Source: Rhizobium jaguaris (GTDB taxonomy: Bacteria > Pseudomonadota > Alphaproteobacteria > Rhizobiales > Rhizobiaceae). Taken from it: DNA of 64,000 nucleotides. The notes below the pieces were generated by a model, which saw nothing but the letters and a program-made list of their open reading frames with translations, was not told where the DNA came from and made no database searches. Shown in pieces: positions 9,424 through 19,199 of the stretch. The stretch covers positions 1,488,001 to 1,552,000 of the forward strand of contig NZ_CP032695.1 in the NCBI RefSeq assembly GCF_003627755.1. Direction: 5' to 3'. Position numbers and translations under genes: made by a program. Every line of letters begins with the position of its first letter. Position 1 is the first letter of the stretch.

Positions 9424-10152
9424 ATGAGACAGGAACTTTCTGGAAAGGTCGCAGCGATTACCGGGGCCGCCTCGGGGATCGGTCTTGAATGCGCCAAATC
9501 GCTATTGCAAGAGGGCGTGAGCGTCGCCCTCATCGACAGAGCCGAAGAGTCTTTGAGGAGCATATGTTTCGAGCTTGGTCCGGAGGCTTTTCCTCTGGTT
9601 ATCGACCTCACCAATTCCGCCAGCGTTGCGACGATGATGCCGCAGATATTGGAGAGGTTCGGAAAGCTCGACATCTTCCATGCCAATGCCGGCTCCTATA
9701 TTGGCGGCGAGGTCGTCGATGGCGATCCGGACGCCTGGGACCGGATGCTGAACCTGAATATCAATGCCGCCTTCAGGTCGGTCCAGGCCGTATTGCCCCA
9801 CATGGTGGAGAGGAGGACCGGCGATATCATCATGACCAGTTCCATCGCCGGCCTGGTTCCTGTCGTCTGGGAGCCGATCTACACGGCCTCCAAGCACGCG
9901 GTGCAGGCTTTCGTCCATACGCTACGGAGACAAGTCGCGAAACATGGTATACGCGTTGGCGCGGTTGCCCCCGGCCCGGTGGTGACGGCCCTGATCAGCG
10001 ACTGGCCCAAGGCAAAGCTTGATGAAACGATCGCGGCGGGCGGATTGATGGAGGCGACGGAGGTGGCCGAGGCGGTGTTGTTCATGCTCTCCAGGCCGCG
10101 CAATGTCACGATCCGCGATCTCGTCATCTTGCCGAACAGCACGGACCTCTAA
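9424..10152 (+). CDS. Short-chain dehydrogenase/reductase, probable polyol dehydrogenase
   Basis: A 242-residue classical SDR. The NAD(P)-binding motif GAASGIG lies at about residues 15-21, DFHANAG-like (IFHANAGSY) near 83, the catalytic Ser in MTSSIAGLV and the catalytic YTASK (Y-x-x-x-K) near 155. Start ATG 9424 follows AAGGA at 9414-9418; the longer frame from 9334 lies within the permease gene. It is 25 bp after the permease and 2 bp before a pentulose kinase, so it probably oxidises an imported pentitol (ribitol or arabitol type) to a pentulose. The specific substrate is an inference from neighbours. Confidence 0.85.
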   Translation: MRQELSGKVAAITGAASGIGLECAKSLLQEGVSVALIDRAEESLRSICFELGPEAFPLVIDLTNSASVATMMPQILERFGKLDIFHANAGSYIGGEVVDGDPDAWDRMLNLNINAAFRSVQAVLPHMVERRTGDIIMTSSIAGLVPVVWEPIYTASKHAVQAFVHTLRRQVAKHGIRVGAVAPGPVVTALISDWPKAKLDETIAAGGLMEATEVAEAVLFMLSRPRNVTIRDLVILPNSTDL

Positions 10153-10154
10153 AT

Positions 10155-11789
10155 ATGACGCAATATTTTATCGGTGTCGACGTCGGTACAGGCAGCACCC
10201 GAGCGGGTGTCTTCACCGAGAATGGCAATCTGCTGGCTTCGGCAAAACGCCCGATCACGATCTGGCATGAGCCGGGCAGCATCGTCGAGCAGTCGAGCGA
10301 ACAGATATGGAAAGCTGTTTGCGGCAGCGTCACGGAGGCCATTGCCTCAGCCGGAATCCCGGCTACGGCCGTCGCCGGACTAGGATTCGATGCAACCTGT
10401 TCTCTCGTCGCCATCAAAGCTGACGGTGCACCGGTTGCCGTCGGCCCTTCCGGAGATCCGGATCGCAACATCATCGTCTGGATGGACCATCGCGCCGCCG
10501 GCGAAGCGGCTGAAATCAACGCGGGCAATCACGAGGTTCTGCGTTACGTTGGAGGCAGTATTTCGCCGGAGATGGAAACGCCGAAGCTTCTCTGGCTGAA
10601 ACGCAATCTGCCGCAATCCTTTGCGGCTACCGATCACTTCTTCGACCTTGCGGACTATCTGACCTGGCGTGCGACCGGCTCCCTGAACCGATCGATCTGC
10701 ACGGTCACCTGCAAGTGGACCTACCTTGCCCACGAGAAACGTTGGGATGCGGAGTATTTCAAGGCCATCGGCCTGGAAGAGTTGGCAGCGGAAGGTTTTT
10801 CGAGGGTCGGTACGGATATCGTCGAACCCGGCACGGCGTTGGCGAACGGGTTGACCGAGGCGGCGGCCTTGGATCTGGGGCTGCCGATCGGAACCTCTGT
10901 CGGAGCGGCCCTGATCGATGCCCATGCGGGCGGCGTCGGTACGCTTGGAGGGGATGGTGCGGACGGTGGATCGAGAGTGCAAAGCAGGCTCGCCTATGTC
11001 TTTGGCACATCGGCCTGTTCGATGGCTTCCAGCGACAATCCCATCTTTGTCGGCGGCGTATGGGGGCCATATTATTCGGCGATGATACCGGGACTCTGGG
11101 TGACGGAAGGCGGCCAGTCGGCCGCTGGAGCGGCGATCGATCATCTGGTTACGATGCATCCCGCATCTGCCGAAGCGCGTGCGAAGGCGGAGGCGGAAGG
11201 TCTCTCTCTCGTCGCATGGCTTGACCGCCAGGCCACCGAATTGTGCCCTGACTTCGCGCGTGCTGTCGAACTTGCAAAGTCGGTCCACGTGGTGCCAGAA
11301 TTTCTCGGAAACCGGTCACCCCATGCTGATCCCGATGCCCGCGCGGTCATCGCCGGGATCGGACTCGAGGCTGAGATCGCTGACCTGATTTCGCTCTATA
11401 TCGCCGGTCTCTGCGGTATCGGCTACGGGCTTAGACAGCTCCTGGAGACGCTTTCAAAGGATGGTATCGAGATCGGTATGATCGTCGCGAGCGGTGGGGC
11501 CGCGCAAAGCAATCTCGTGCGGCAGCTTCTGGCGGACACGACGAATACCCCGGTCGCGATCGCCAATACCGAGGAACCCGTGCTGCTGGGCGCGGCAATG
11601 CTGGGAGCTGTTTCCGCCGGACGCTATGCCTCGCTGCTGGAGGCGATGAAGGCGATGTCGAGCCTCTCGACAATCTTCTCTCCGGCAGGTGGCACGATCG
11701 GCACGCTACATAGGAACCGCTATCGGGCTTTCGAGCTGTTGCAGTCCGCAGACCGGGAAATCCGCAAGTTCGCCGCAGCGGGCGCATGA
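10155..11789 (+). CDS. FGGY-family pentulose kinase (D-ribulokinase-like)
   Basis: A 544-residue kinase of the FGGY fold. The N-terminal phosphate loop is GVDVGTGSTRAGVF, followed by GFDATCSLV and the IVWMDHRA motif (about residue 113) typical of the pentulose kinase branch. The C-terminal lobe has the ASGGAAQSNLVRQLLAD and ALGAAMLGA-type (LLGAAMLGA) ATP-binding segments. Length and motifs fit D-ribulose kinases rather than xylulokinases, which are near 480-500 residues. Together with the upstream dehydrogenase it would convert a pentitol to a pentulose 5-phosphate. Only 2 bp separate it from the dehydrogenase gene. Confidence 0.85.
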   Translation: MTQYFIGVDVGTGSTRAGVFTENGNLLASAKRPITIWHEPGSIVEQSSEQIWKAVCGSVTEAIASAGIPATAVAGLGFDATCSLVAIKADGAPVAVGPSGDPDRNIIVWMDHRAAGEAAEINAGNHEVLRYVGGSISPEMETPKLLWLKRNLPQSFAATDHFFDLADYLTWRATGSLNRSICTVTCKWTYLAHEKRWDAEYFKAIGLEELAAEGFSRVGTDIVEPGTALANGLTEAAALDLGLPIGTSVGAALIDAHAGGVGTLGGDGADGGSRVQSRLAYVFGTSACSMASSDNPIFVGGVWGPYYSAMIPGLWVTEGGQSAAGAAIDHLVTMHPASAEARAKAEAEGLSLVAWLDRQATELCPDFARAVELAKSVHVVPEFLGNRSPHADPDARAVIAGIGLEAEIADLISLYIAGLCGIGYGLRQLLETLSKDGIEIGMIVASGGAAQSNLVRQLLADTTNTPVAIANTEEPVLLGAAMLGAVSAGRYASLLEAMKAMSSLSTIFSPAGGTIGTLHRNRYRAFELLQSADREIRKFAAAGA

Positions 11790-11844
11790 GCGAGTATCGG
11801 CCGCAAATAGAAGCTGAACACCGCAGATGTTCCGGTCGCCTCGA

Positions 11845-12777
11845 CTATACAAAAAGTTCGCTCAGTTCCGTTCGCGCGATGTCTCGGAGCCGGATCGCCT
11901 CGCTCATGTCGATCGAGCGGTAGGGCCAGCGCAGGCCCGTGCCGACAGGTCCCCAGTTGCCGATGGCGCAAAGGAGTTTGTCGAGCGCGGCGTTCGAATA
12001 GCCTAATCGCCGGCGGTAGGGGACGATGTGCGTTTCCATGAATTTGCAAATGCGTCGCTCCAGATCGAGCGCGGCATGAATGTCTTCTTGCATCGATGCG
12101 GTCCACGCTTGTGCACCTCGCGGGCTCAGACAGCAGACATTGGAAAAGGATCCCGCTGCAACGCCCTCCATAGTGCCGGTTGCAAGATGATGACCCGGGA
12201 CAAAGAGTGAGAGTTCCGAAAGGTGCTCGCGTGCTTCTGCATACCATTGCCTGTCACCGTCAGCCACTTTCGCTCCGATGACGCCTGGCGCCGCCGCGCA
12301 GATTCTTTCCAGTTCCTCCGGCGTCAGGACACGTTTGGCATGTGGCGGATTGTAGAGGATCAGCGGGACGCCGTTTGCCGCATCGACAGCGCGTTTCAAA
12401 AAATCGGTCGCTTCCTGATCCGTTACTGGCCACCAGTCGGGCAGGATGACCTGGATCGCCAGTGGTTTCAGGAGTGCTGCGCGGCGGACCCGCTCCAGCA
12501 TGATACGGGCATCCGGTTGGCAAGCGCCGATGACGAAGTTCATGCCGGCCTTGGCGCATCGTTCGGCCAACATCGATTGGATGCGGTCGAACTCAGGTTC
12601 GGTCTGGCTATGAAATTCCCCTGCCGTGCCGTTCGAATAGATGCCGTCAACGCCGGCCGCGATCAGGATGTCGATCTCTTCGCCGAGCTTTGCGAATTCG
12701 ATTTCATCACCCATCCCGATCGGCAGGAGAAGGGTCGCCCAATTGCCGGCGATGGCACGCCGCTTTTTTGCTGTCAC
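11845..12777 (-). CDS. Dihydrodipicolinate synthase family protein (first paralogue)
   Basis: A 310-residue class I aldolase-fold protein. The pyruvate-binding loop reads NGTAGEF (about residues 49-55), the active-site Tyr is in LILYNPPHAKR and the Schiff-base Lys in GVIGAKVAD. The family includes lysine-pathway DapA, N-acetylneuraminate lyase, keto-deoxy sugar acid aldolases and hydroxyproline-pathway deaminases. It is the last gene of the minus-strand Opp-type operon, 11 bp... after OppF, and shares only the fold with the second DapA-like gene at 14767. A catabolic role on the imported solute is likely; reaction unknown. Confidence 0.82.
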   Translation of the reverse strand: MTAKKRRAIAGNWATLLLPIGMGDEIEFAKLGEEIDILIAAGVDGIYSNGTAGEFHSQTEPEFDRIQSMLAERCAKAGMNFVIGACQPDARIMLERVRRAALLKPLAIQVILPDWWPVTDQEATDFLKRAVDAANGVPLILYNPPHAKRVLTPEELERICAAAPGVIGAKVADGDRQWYAEAREHLSELSLFVPGHHLATGTMEGVAAGSFSNVCCLSPRGAQAWTASMQEDIHAALDLERRICKFMETHIVPYRRRLGYSNAALDKLLCAIGNWGPVGTGLRWPYRSIDMSEAIRLRDIARTELSELFV

Positions 12778-12787
12778 TGACTGCCTC

Positions 12788-13741
12788 TCAATTCAAATCG
12801 TCGCGAATGCAGGCTTTGAAATGACCCGGCGTGATCTCTCTCAACTCCGGGACCGTCTTACCGCAGGCGTCCATTGCGTGCGGACAACGCGTGCGGAACA
12901 CACAGCCGGCGGGTGGATTGGCCGGGCTCGGTATGTCGCCCTTGAGGATCTGGCGGTTGCGCCGGGCGTTGGGATCGGTCGACGGAATCGCCGACAGCAG
13001 CGCACGCGTATAGGGATGCCGCGGCCTCGCGTAGAGATCGGCGCTCGGCGCGATTTCCATGATCCGGCCGAGATAGAGCACGATCACCCGGTCGCAGATA
13101 TATTCGACGACGGCCAGATCATGCGAAATGAAGAGCATGGTCAAGCCGAGGCGCATCTGCAATTCGCGCAGCAGATTGATGACCTGCGCCTGGATCGAGA
13201 CGTCAAGTGCCGAGACCGGCTCGTCGGCCACGATGAATTCCGGCGACAGGGTCAGAGCGCGGGCAATGCCGATACGCTGGCGCTGGCCGCCAGAAAATTC
13301 GTGCGCGTAGCGATTGATCGCGTCTTCAGGCAGATCGACTTGAGCGAGGGCGGAACGCGCCCGCTCCAGCCGTTCCTTGCCGGTTCCGATGCGCTGGATT
13401 TTCAACCCTTCGGTCAAAATCTCGCCAATCGTCATGCGCGGCGAGAGGCTGGCGAAGGGGTCTTGAAAAATATACTGCATGCGCGGTCGTGTGCGCCTTA
13501 GGGCGGAGGCGGAAAGCGTGGTCAGTTCCACGCCGTCGAAGCGGACACTACCCGCCGACGGCTCCACGAGGCGCAGGACGGAACGTCCGATCGTAGTCTT
13601 TCCACTGCCGGATTCGCCGACAAGTCCGACGACCTCGCCTTTGGCGATATCGAAGGAGATGTCCTGCAGAACGTTCAGCTCGGTACCTCGGGACGTATAG
13701 TGCTTCCCGAGATCGCGAACGGAGAGCAAAGGCTCGCTCAT
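12788..13741 (-). CDS. Oligopeptide/dipeptide-type ABC transporter ATP-binding protein (OppF-like)
   Basis: A 317-residue ATPase with Walker A GESGSGKTT (about residues 41-49), signature FSGGQRQR and Walker B FIVADEPVSALD. The C-terminal extension with CVFRTRCPHAMDAC is the cysteine-bearing segment of the Opp/Dpp subfamily. Its start abuts the stop of the OppD-like gene upstream (13742). It pairs with that ATPase and the two permeases at 15704-17544 to import the ligand of the 17604 binding protein. Confidence 0.9.
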   Translation of the reverse strand: MSEPLLSVRDLGKHYTSRGTELNVLQDISFDIAKGEVVGLVGESGSGKTTIGRSVLRLVEPSAGSVRFDGVELTTLSASALRRTRPRMQYIFQDPFASLSPRMTIGEILTEGLKIQRIGTGKERLERARSALAQVDLPEDAINRYAHEFSGGQRQRIGIARALTLSPEFIVADEPVSALDVSIQAQVINLLRELQMRLGLTMLFISHDLAVVEYICDRVIVLYLGRIMEIAPSADLYARPRHPYTRALLSAIPSTDPNARRNRQILKGDIPSPANPPAGCVFRTRCPHAMDACGKTVPELREITPGHFKACIRDDLN

Positions 13742-14758
13742 CTAGATCTCCTGCCATCTTATGCAGCGGCTGCGGTGTTGCGGGCCGACCTCTTCGAGTG
13801 CGGGAACGGCGGCGCGGCAGGCATCAATCGCGAATTTGCAACGAGGCGAAAATGCGCAGCCGGCCGGCATATTCGTCAGGCTTGGGACCACACCTGGAAT
13901 GGCCGCGAGCTTCTCGCCGTCCTGTTTCATCCGCGCCGCATCGCCGAGACGCGGCATCGAGGCGAGAAGGCCCATCGTATAGGGATGGCGCGGATTGCCA
14001 AAGACCTCGCCGACCGGTCCCTCCTCGACGATCCGCCCCGTATACATGACCGCGACGCGATGAGCGATCTCGGCAACGACGCCGAGATTGTGCGTGATGA
14101 ACAGCATGGCCATACCGCGTTCGCGCTGCAGCTTCAGAAGCAGATCGAGAATTTGCGCCTGGATCGTCACATCCAGCGCCGTCGTCGGTTCATCGGCAAT
14201 CAGCAACGTCGGATCGCAGGCGAGAGCCATAGCGATCGTCGCCCTCTGGCGCATGCCGCCCGACAGTTCATGCGGATACTGACCTGCGCGCCGCTTCGCA
14301 TCCGGAATACCGACGCTGTGGAGCAGTTGGACCGCCGCATCCATCGCGGTTTTCCGATCCGCGCCGCAATGAATGCGGATCGGTTCCGATATCTGGTCGC
14401 CGATCGTGAAGACGGGATTGAGGCTCGACATCGGCTCCTGAAACACCATGCCGATATCATCGCCCCTGATCCTGCGCATGGTCTCATCGTCAAGAGAGAC
14501 CAGATTGCGGACCGCACCGTTCTTGCTCTTCAGTCGGATGCTGCCTGCGGCGATCTTCCCGATATTGCGGGTGAGCAAGCGCATCACGGAAAGGCTGGTT
14601 ACCGATTTGCCCGAGCCGGATTCGCCGACGAGCGCCAGGGTCTCGCCCGCGGTAACGGTCAGATCGATATCGTGGACAGCCGTGATCTCGATGCCGCGGA
14701 CGCGGAAAATCGTTCGCAGTCCTTTGATGTCGAGAACAGGATCGGCCGCGGGCTCCAT
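13742..14758 (-). CDS. Oligopeptide/dipeptide-type ABC transporter ATP-binding protein (OppD-like)
   Basis: A 338-residue ATPase. Walker A is [12 protein letters not shown], the signature [15 protein letters not shown] and Walker [13 protein letters not shown]; the C-terminus has [15 protein letters not shown]. Start ATG 14758 ([14 protein letters not shown]) is chosen because the preceding DapA-like gene ends at 14767, leaving 8 bp; the open frame further upstream lies inside that gene. In the same operon as OppF, OppB, OppC and the binding protein. Confidence 0.9.
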   Translation of the reverse strand: MEPAADPVLDIKGLRTIFRVRGIEITAVHDIDLTVTAGETLALVGESGSGKSVTSLSVMRLLTRNIGKIAAGSIRLKSKNGAVRNLVSLDDETMRRIRGDDIGMVFQEPMSSLNPVFTIGDQISEPIRIHCGADRKTAMDAAVQLLHSVGIPDAKRRAGQYPHELSGGMRQRATIAMALACDPTLLIADEPTTALDVTIQAQILDLLLKLQRERGMAMLFITHNLGVVAEIAHRVAVMYTGRIVEEGPVGEVFGNPRHPYTMGLLASMPRLGDAARMKQDGEKLAAIPGVVPSLTNMPAGCAFSPRCKFAIDACRAAVPALEEVGPQHRSRCIRWQEI

Positions 14759-14766
14759 TGCGCGCC

Positions 14767-15684
14767 TCAGCTCAGCAGGCCGGTGGCGCGCAGGATTTCC
14801 TCGATCCGCGCCGTCTCGGCCTCGTTCAACGCTGCGCGGGGCCGCGGCATGACGGCGGTATCGATGATCCCGAGGCTGCGCATGGCGGCCTTGAAAGCGC
14901 CGATGCCCGATGGGCCGCCGCTGACACGACCTTGGGCGACCCAAACGATTTCGAAGAGGCGGCAGAGGCGCTCCTGCTCCTTTCTCGCTGCGGCCCAATC
15001 GCCGCGCTGCGCCGCATCCCACAAGCGCACATAGCCATGCGGGTCGACGTTGGCGATGCCCGGAACGACGCCGTGCGCGCCCATCAGCAAGGCGTTGTCG
15101 ACGACGATCTCGGAGCCGGTCATCAGGAAGACGTCCTTGTGTTCGGCCAGATCGAGCAGCGCATAGCGGAAATTGCCGTCATCGCCGCTTGAATCCTTGA
15201 GGCCGATGATGGTGCCTTCCTTGGCGAGCGTCACAACGGTCTGCCGCTGCAGCTTGACATGGACGCAGACGGGAATGTCGTAGGCGACCACCGGAACATC
15301 AACCGCATCCCTGATGTAGCGGAAATGATCGAGGATCTCAGATTGGCTGGTGACCGTATAGAAGGGTGCCGTTACCACCACCGCGTCGGCGCCTGCGGCC
15401 TTCGCGACCTTCGAATGCGCGATGACGCGATCGGTCGTTGGATCGATGACGCCGACGATGAGCGGCACGCGGCCGTTCACCACCTTTGCCGAATGCTCGA
15501 TGATGTCGCGCCGCGTCTTTTCATCATGGAAGACGACTTCGCTCGTCGAACCGAGCACGAATACGCCGTGGCAGCCGGCATCGATCAGATGTTCGAGAAC
15601 CCGCGTATAGGACGGGTAGTCGACGGTGAAATCCGGATTGAGTGGCGTTACGACGGGGGGGACGACGCCCTTGAATTTGGTCAT
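14767..15684 (-). CDS. Dihydrodipicolinate synthase family protein (second paralogue)
   Basis: A 305-residue class I aldolase-fold protein. Visible are [13 protein letters not shown] in the pyruvate-binding region (GSTSE replaces the usual GTTGE), [10 protein letters not shown] with the active-site Tyr, and the Schiff-base Lys in [11 protein letters not shown]. It is inserted between the permease genes and the ATPase genes of the transport operon, so it is expressed with them. The substitution in the GTTGE loop speaks against true DapA activity and for a keto-acid aldolase or dehydratase. Reaction not known. Confidence 0.83.
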   Translation of the reverse strand: MTKFKGVVPPVVTPLNPDFTVDYPSYTRVLEHLIDAGCHGVFVLGSTSEVVFHDEKTRRDIIEHSAKVVNGRVPLIVGVIDPTTDRVIAHSKVAKAAGADAVVVTAPFYTVTSQSEILDHFRYIRDAVDVPVVAYDIPVCVHVKLQRQTVVTLAKEGTIIGLKDSSGDDGNFRYALLDLAEHKDVFLMTGSEIVVDNALLMGAHGVVPGIANVDPHGYVRLWDAAQRGDWAAARKEQERLCRLFEIVWVAQGRVSGGPSGIGAFKAAMRSLGIIDTAVMPRPRAALNEAETARIEEILRATGLLS

Positions 15685-15703
15685 TTTCGCTTTCTTTCGG
15701 TTG

Positions 15704-16582
15704 TCAGTTTAGTTCGACACGAGGATCGAAGGCATCTCTGAGGCCATCGCCGATGAAGTTGATTGCGAGCACGGCAAGGATCAGCGCTCCGCCGGGAAAG
15801 AGCCATTGCCAGGGATATTGTTCGAGAACGGTGGTCGAGCGGGCGGCATTCAGCATGTTGCCCCAGCTTGCGGCAGGCGGGGCAATGCCGAGACCGAGGA
15901 AGGATAAACCCGCCTCGAGCAGGATGGCATTGGCGATCTGCAGCGTTGCGTAGACGACGAGAATGTCGATCGCGTTCGGCAGACCGTGGCGAAAAAGCAA
16001 ATGCCCAATGCCAGCGCCCATGCCGCGCGAGGCCATGACGAAATCGCGCTCGCGCAGTTCCAGAAGCCGTGAGCGGACCATGCGCGCAAGAAGCGGCCAG
16101 GAGAGCAGCGAGATGACGAGCACCGTCGGCCAGATGCCGGTGCCGGCGATCGAGGCGAGCACAAGCAGGAAAATGACAGGCGGCAGGGTCATCACCAGAT
16201 CGACGAAGCGCATCGAGACGGCATCCGCCCACCGTCCTGCCAGTGCCGAGATGGCGCCGAAGAGGAAGCCGATGATGGCCGAAAGGGCGGTCGAGGCGAC
16301 GGCGACGAGGAGTGAAATCCGCCCGCCTTCCAGAACACGCGCGAAGACATCGCTGCCGACGCCATCGGTTCCGAACCAGTGCGTTGCCGTCGGACCGCTG
16401 TTCATGGCCAGAAGATCGATGTCGTTCGGTTGGAATGTCCACCACAGCGGATAGGACAGGATCAGCAACAACATCGGAATGGCGACGCAAATGCCGGCGA
16501 CGGCGGCGCGGTTGAGCAGAAAGCGTTCGAATGCACGGGCGAGCGGTCCTGGGCTGCGGCGGGACGTGGAGCGGGCAAACAT
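15704..16582 (-). CDS. Oligopeptide/dipeptide-type ABC transporter permease (OppC/DppC-like)
   Basis: A 292-residue membrane protein with a short cytoplasmic N-terminus and about six helices. [21 protein letters not shown] (about residues 68-88) is the characteristic OppC periplasmic segment. The ATPase-contact loop is in [23 protein letters not shown]. The end [17 protein letters not shown] is the common C-terminal motif of this subfamily. It lies 2 bp after the OppB-like gene. Confidence 0.9.
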   Translation of the reverse strand: MFARSTSRRSPGPLARAFERFLLNRAAVAGICVAIPMLLLILSYPLWWTFQPNDIDLLAMNSGPTATHWFGTDGVGSDVFARVLEGGRISLLVAVASTALSAIIGFLFGAISALAGRWADAVSMRFVDLVMTLPPVIFLLVLASIAGTGIWPTVLVISLLSWPLLARMVRSRLLELRERDFVMASRGMGAGIGHLLFRHGLPNAIDILVVYATLQIANAILLEAGLSFLGLGIAPPAASWGNMLNAARSTTVLEQYPWQWLFPGGALILAVLAINFIGDGLRDAFDPRVELN

Positions 16583-16584
16583 CG

Positions 16585-17544
16585 TCAGCCCACCTTGATG
16601 CGCGGATCGACGACCGCATAGGTGATGTCGGTCAGGAGATTGACGACGATGACGCAGATGCCGATCATGAGCGTCGCGCCCATGATGACGGGGTAATCTC
16701 GTGTCTCAACGGCATCGACAAGAAGCAGGCCCATGCCCGGCCAATTAAAGACGCTCTCGATGAAGATGGCACCGCCGATCGCAAGCCCGATGGTGGAACC
16801 GACGAGAGTTACGATGGGAAGGAGGGCATTACGGAGCGCATGCTTGGTGATGACCCAGAACTCCATGACACCTTTGGCGCGGGCTGTGCGCACATAATCC
16901 TGATTGAGAACCTCGAGCAACGAAGCGCGCATGTAACGCGTAATCAATGCGGCCTGCGCGATGGACAGCAGCGCGGCGGGCAGGATCAGGTGATGGATAA
17001 GATCCCCGACCGAGAATTCCTCGCCCGGCGTCAGCATGCCGCCGGAGGGCATCCAATGCAGGCGGACGGAGAAGATATAAAGGCCGATGAGGGCGCTGAG
17101 GAATGCGGGGCTGGAAATGCCGACAAGTGCGAACACCGAGAAAAACAGATCGGCGAGCGAATTGCGGCGGACGGCGCTGAAAACACCCACGGCAATGCCG
17201 GCAATAATGGCAATCACCAGCGCCGAACCCATGAGGAGCACCGTCGGTCCGATCCGCGACAGCACAAGACCGAGAACCGGCTGGTCGAGACGCTTGATCG
17301 AATAGCCGAGATTACCCATCAGCGCGTTCTGCAGCCAATCGAGATATTGCAGCGGCAAGGGCTGATCGAGACCCAGGCTCCGGCGCAGATTGGCAAGGTC
17401 GGCCGGCGACATGGGGACATTCGGATCGATATAGGCGTCGATCGGATCGCCAGGCGTCAGACGCAACAACAGGAAGATCAGCATGCTCAGGGCGATGAGC
17501 ATGCCAACTCCTATGATCAGGCGTCGAAGGCTGTATCGAAGCAT
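16585..17544 (-). CDS. Oligopeptide/dipeptide-type ABC transporter permease (OppB/DppB-like)
   Basis: A 319-residue membrane protein. The N-terminus [20 protein letters not shown] and [14 protein letters not shown] are the usual OppB start; [21 protein letters not shown] is the ATPase-contact loop, and [20 protein letters not shown] is the conserved C-terminal segment. It follows the binding protein gene after 59 bp that contain a strong hairpin, and leads into OppC. Confidence 0.9.
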   Translation of the reverse strand: MLRYSLRRLIIGVGMLIALSMLIFLLLRLTPGDPIDAYIDPNVPMSPADLANLRRSLGLDQPLPLQYLDWLQNALMGNLGYSIKRLDQPVLGLVLSRIGPTVLLMGSALVIAIIAGIAVGVFSAVRRNSLADLFFSVFALVGISSPAFLSALIGLYIFSVRLHWMPSGGMLTPGEEFSVGDLIHHLILPAALLSIAQAALITRYMRASLLEVLNQDYVRTARAKGVMEFWVITKHALRNALLPIVTLVGSTIGLAIGGAIFIESVFNWPGMGLLLVDAVETRDYPVIMGATLMIGICVIVVNLLTDITYAVVDPRIKVG

Positions 17545-17561
17545 TGTAGATCCGTCTTGTC

Positions 17562-17581
17562 AGGGTGGCCGAAGCCACCCT
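17562..17581 (-). promoter_or_regulatory. Intercistronic UUCG hairpin after the binding protein gene
   Basis: Read on the minus strand, AGGGTGGC and GCCACCCT pair over 8 bp around a TTCG loop, closed by C and G, the very stable cUUCGg tetraloop. It lies between the binding protein stop and the OppB start. It probably protects the binding protein message from 3' decay; there is no T run for a full terminator. Confidence 0.62.
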
Positions 17582-17603
17582 CAAGGCTTTGGAAGGGAGC
17601 GCC

Positions 17604-19199
17604 TTATTCGGCGATCGACCATTTCTGCGGATCGGCCTGATAAGGGCCGCCACCCGGCGCCGGCGTCCAGACGAAATCCGTGGCCTTGGACGAAATGATC
17701 CCGTAGCGCTTTGCAACCCAGAGCGTTGCCCAGGGCAGATTCGTATTCATGACCTTGCAGACGTCCTGATAGCGGCCGTCACGCTTGGAATTGTCGGTTT
17801 CCGCCAGCGCGGCGTTGAGTGCGGCGCTGAGATCCGGCATGCGCGCCCGAACGACATTCGCTCCGGCTGGCGGAATCTGGCTTTCGTTGAGCCCGACATT
17901 GATGCTTCCGGCATCCGGTCCGTTCTGTAGTCCGGCATAGACCATCTGGAACTGCGCGACATCCGGTTTCGGATTGAGGACGATGCTGTTATAGGTCGGC
18001 GCATCGACCGCGCGCGGGACGACATTGATGCCGACCTGCGCGAGCATCGCCTGGACGGCCGCCAGAACATTGGTCGCGAGTGGTGTCGTATAATAGGTCA
18101 GCAGCGTGATCGGTTTGCTGCCGTTGATCTGATCCCATCCCGCTTCCGTCAGCAACTGCTTGGCCTTTGCCGGATCATAGGCATAGTCATCGATGCCCTT
18201 TGGTATCAGTTGATCGGCAACATAAGCGCAATTGGCCGGCTTGGCCGCGCCGCCATAAAGGCTCTTGATGATGGCATCGCGATTGATCGCGTACATCACA
18301 GCCTTGCGGACGCGCGCATCCTTGCAGATTGGGGAATCCTGGTTGAAGCCGAGATAATTGACGACGAAGGAATCGCCTTCGATAACCTTGAAATTCTTGT
18401 TGTCCTTGAAAGTCGGTACATCGTTGGAATCGACGTAGGTGAACTGTATTTCACCGGATCTCAGAGCCGCGATTGCCGCAGCCGGATTGGCGAAATAGCG
18501 GTTGATGATGCGTTCGAGCGCAGGCTTGCCGCCGCGGTATTCGGTGTTGGCGGCGAGCTCGACATATTGATCGGAGACGTATTTCGTGAACTTGAAAGGT
18601 CCTGTGCCGATCGGCGTGGTGGACCACCATGTGCTCTTGGCCAACTGGTCGGCTGGTACGGAGGAGAGGGCATGCTCCGGCAGCATCATGATTTTCGTCA
18701 TGGTGTCGAGAAAGCTGCCGGTCGGCGCGTTCAGCTTGACGACAATCGTGTGCTCGTCCGGTGTTTCAACGGATGAGATGCTCTGCAAACGGGCGGCGAG
18801 TACCGAGCCGGTCTTGGCGTTCATTGCGAGGCCGAGGGTAAACTTGGCGTCCTTGGCCGTGAATGCCTGGCCATCATGCCATTTGGCGTCCGTCAATTTG
18901 AATGTGTAGGTCTTCTGATCCGGGCTCACCTCATAGGAGCTCGCGAGTTCGCCGACGACTTTCTGCAGCTTCTCGTCATAGGTCACGAGCGGCTCGTAAT
19001 AGATGCTGAGCCAGGTGAATCCGGCAGTCGCCGCAAGTGGATTGAAGTTGCCCTGGAAGCCGCCCGGGCCGACATCGAAGCCGCCGGAAAGGGTAGCCGC
19101 CTGCGCCTGGCCGCCGAGGGCCGGAGTTAGGGCCGAAATTGCGGTCGTCGACAGCATGGTTGCAAGGGCGATGACGGATAATCTAAATGGTCTTCTCAT
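17604..19199 (-). CDS. ABC transporter periplasmic binding protein, peptide type (SBP family 5)
   Basis: A 531-residue protein with a signal peptide (SVIALATMLSTTAISALTPA, cleavage after AQA near residue 34). Mature features of family 5 are SWKYL-like ELASSYEVSPDQKTYTFKL, the KWHDGQAFTAKDAKFTL box and IGTGPFKFTKYVSDQYVEL. Start ATG 19199 follows GGGAGGAACAC, which decides it over the upstream in-frame ATG 19238. The gene overlaps the end of the regulator gene by 17 bp and opens the import operon 11845-19199. The ligand could be a peptide, opine or other amino-acid conjugate. Confidence 0.9.
   Translation of the reverse strand: MRRPFRLSVIALATMLSTTAISALTPALGGQAQAATLSGGFDVGPGGFQGNFNPLAATAGFTWLSIYYEPLVTYDEKLQKVVGELASSYEVSPDQKTYTFKLTDAKWHDGQAFTAKDAKFTLGLAMNAKTGSVLAARLQSISSVETPDEHTIVVKLNAPTGSFLDTMTKIMMLPEHALSSVPADQLAKSTWWSTTPIGTGPFKFTKYVSDQYVELAANTEYRGGKPALERIINRYFANPAAAIAALRSGEIQFTYVDSNDVPTFKDNKNFKVIEGDSFVVNYLGFNQDSPICKDARVRKAVMYAINRDAIIKSLYGGAAKPANCAYVADQLIPKGIDDYAYDPAKAKQLLTEAGWDQINGSKPITLLTYYTTPLATNVLAAVQAMLAQVGINVVPRAVDAPTYNSIVLNPKPDVAQFQMVYAGLQNGPDAGSINVGLNESQIPPAGANVVRARMPDLSAALNAALAETDNSKRDGRYQDVCKVMNTNLPWATLWVAKRYGIISSKATDFVWTPAPGGGPYQADPQKWSIAE

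Noticed and set aside
13700..15034. Open plus-strand frame of 444 codons opposite the OppD-like and DapA-like genes
   Set aside because: Antisense to two well-supported genes; product looks like composition-driven noise.
16531..17640. Open plus-strand frame of 369 codons opposite the OppB-like gene
   Set aside because: Antisense shadow of a permease gene; very rich in Glu, Asp, His and Arg, the mirror of membrane-helix codons.
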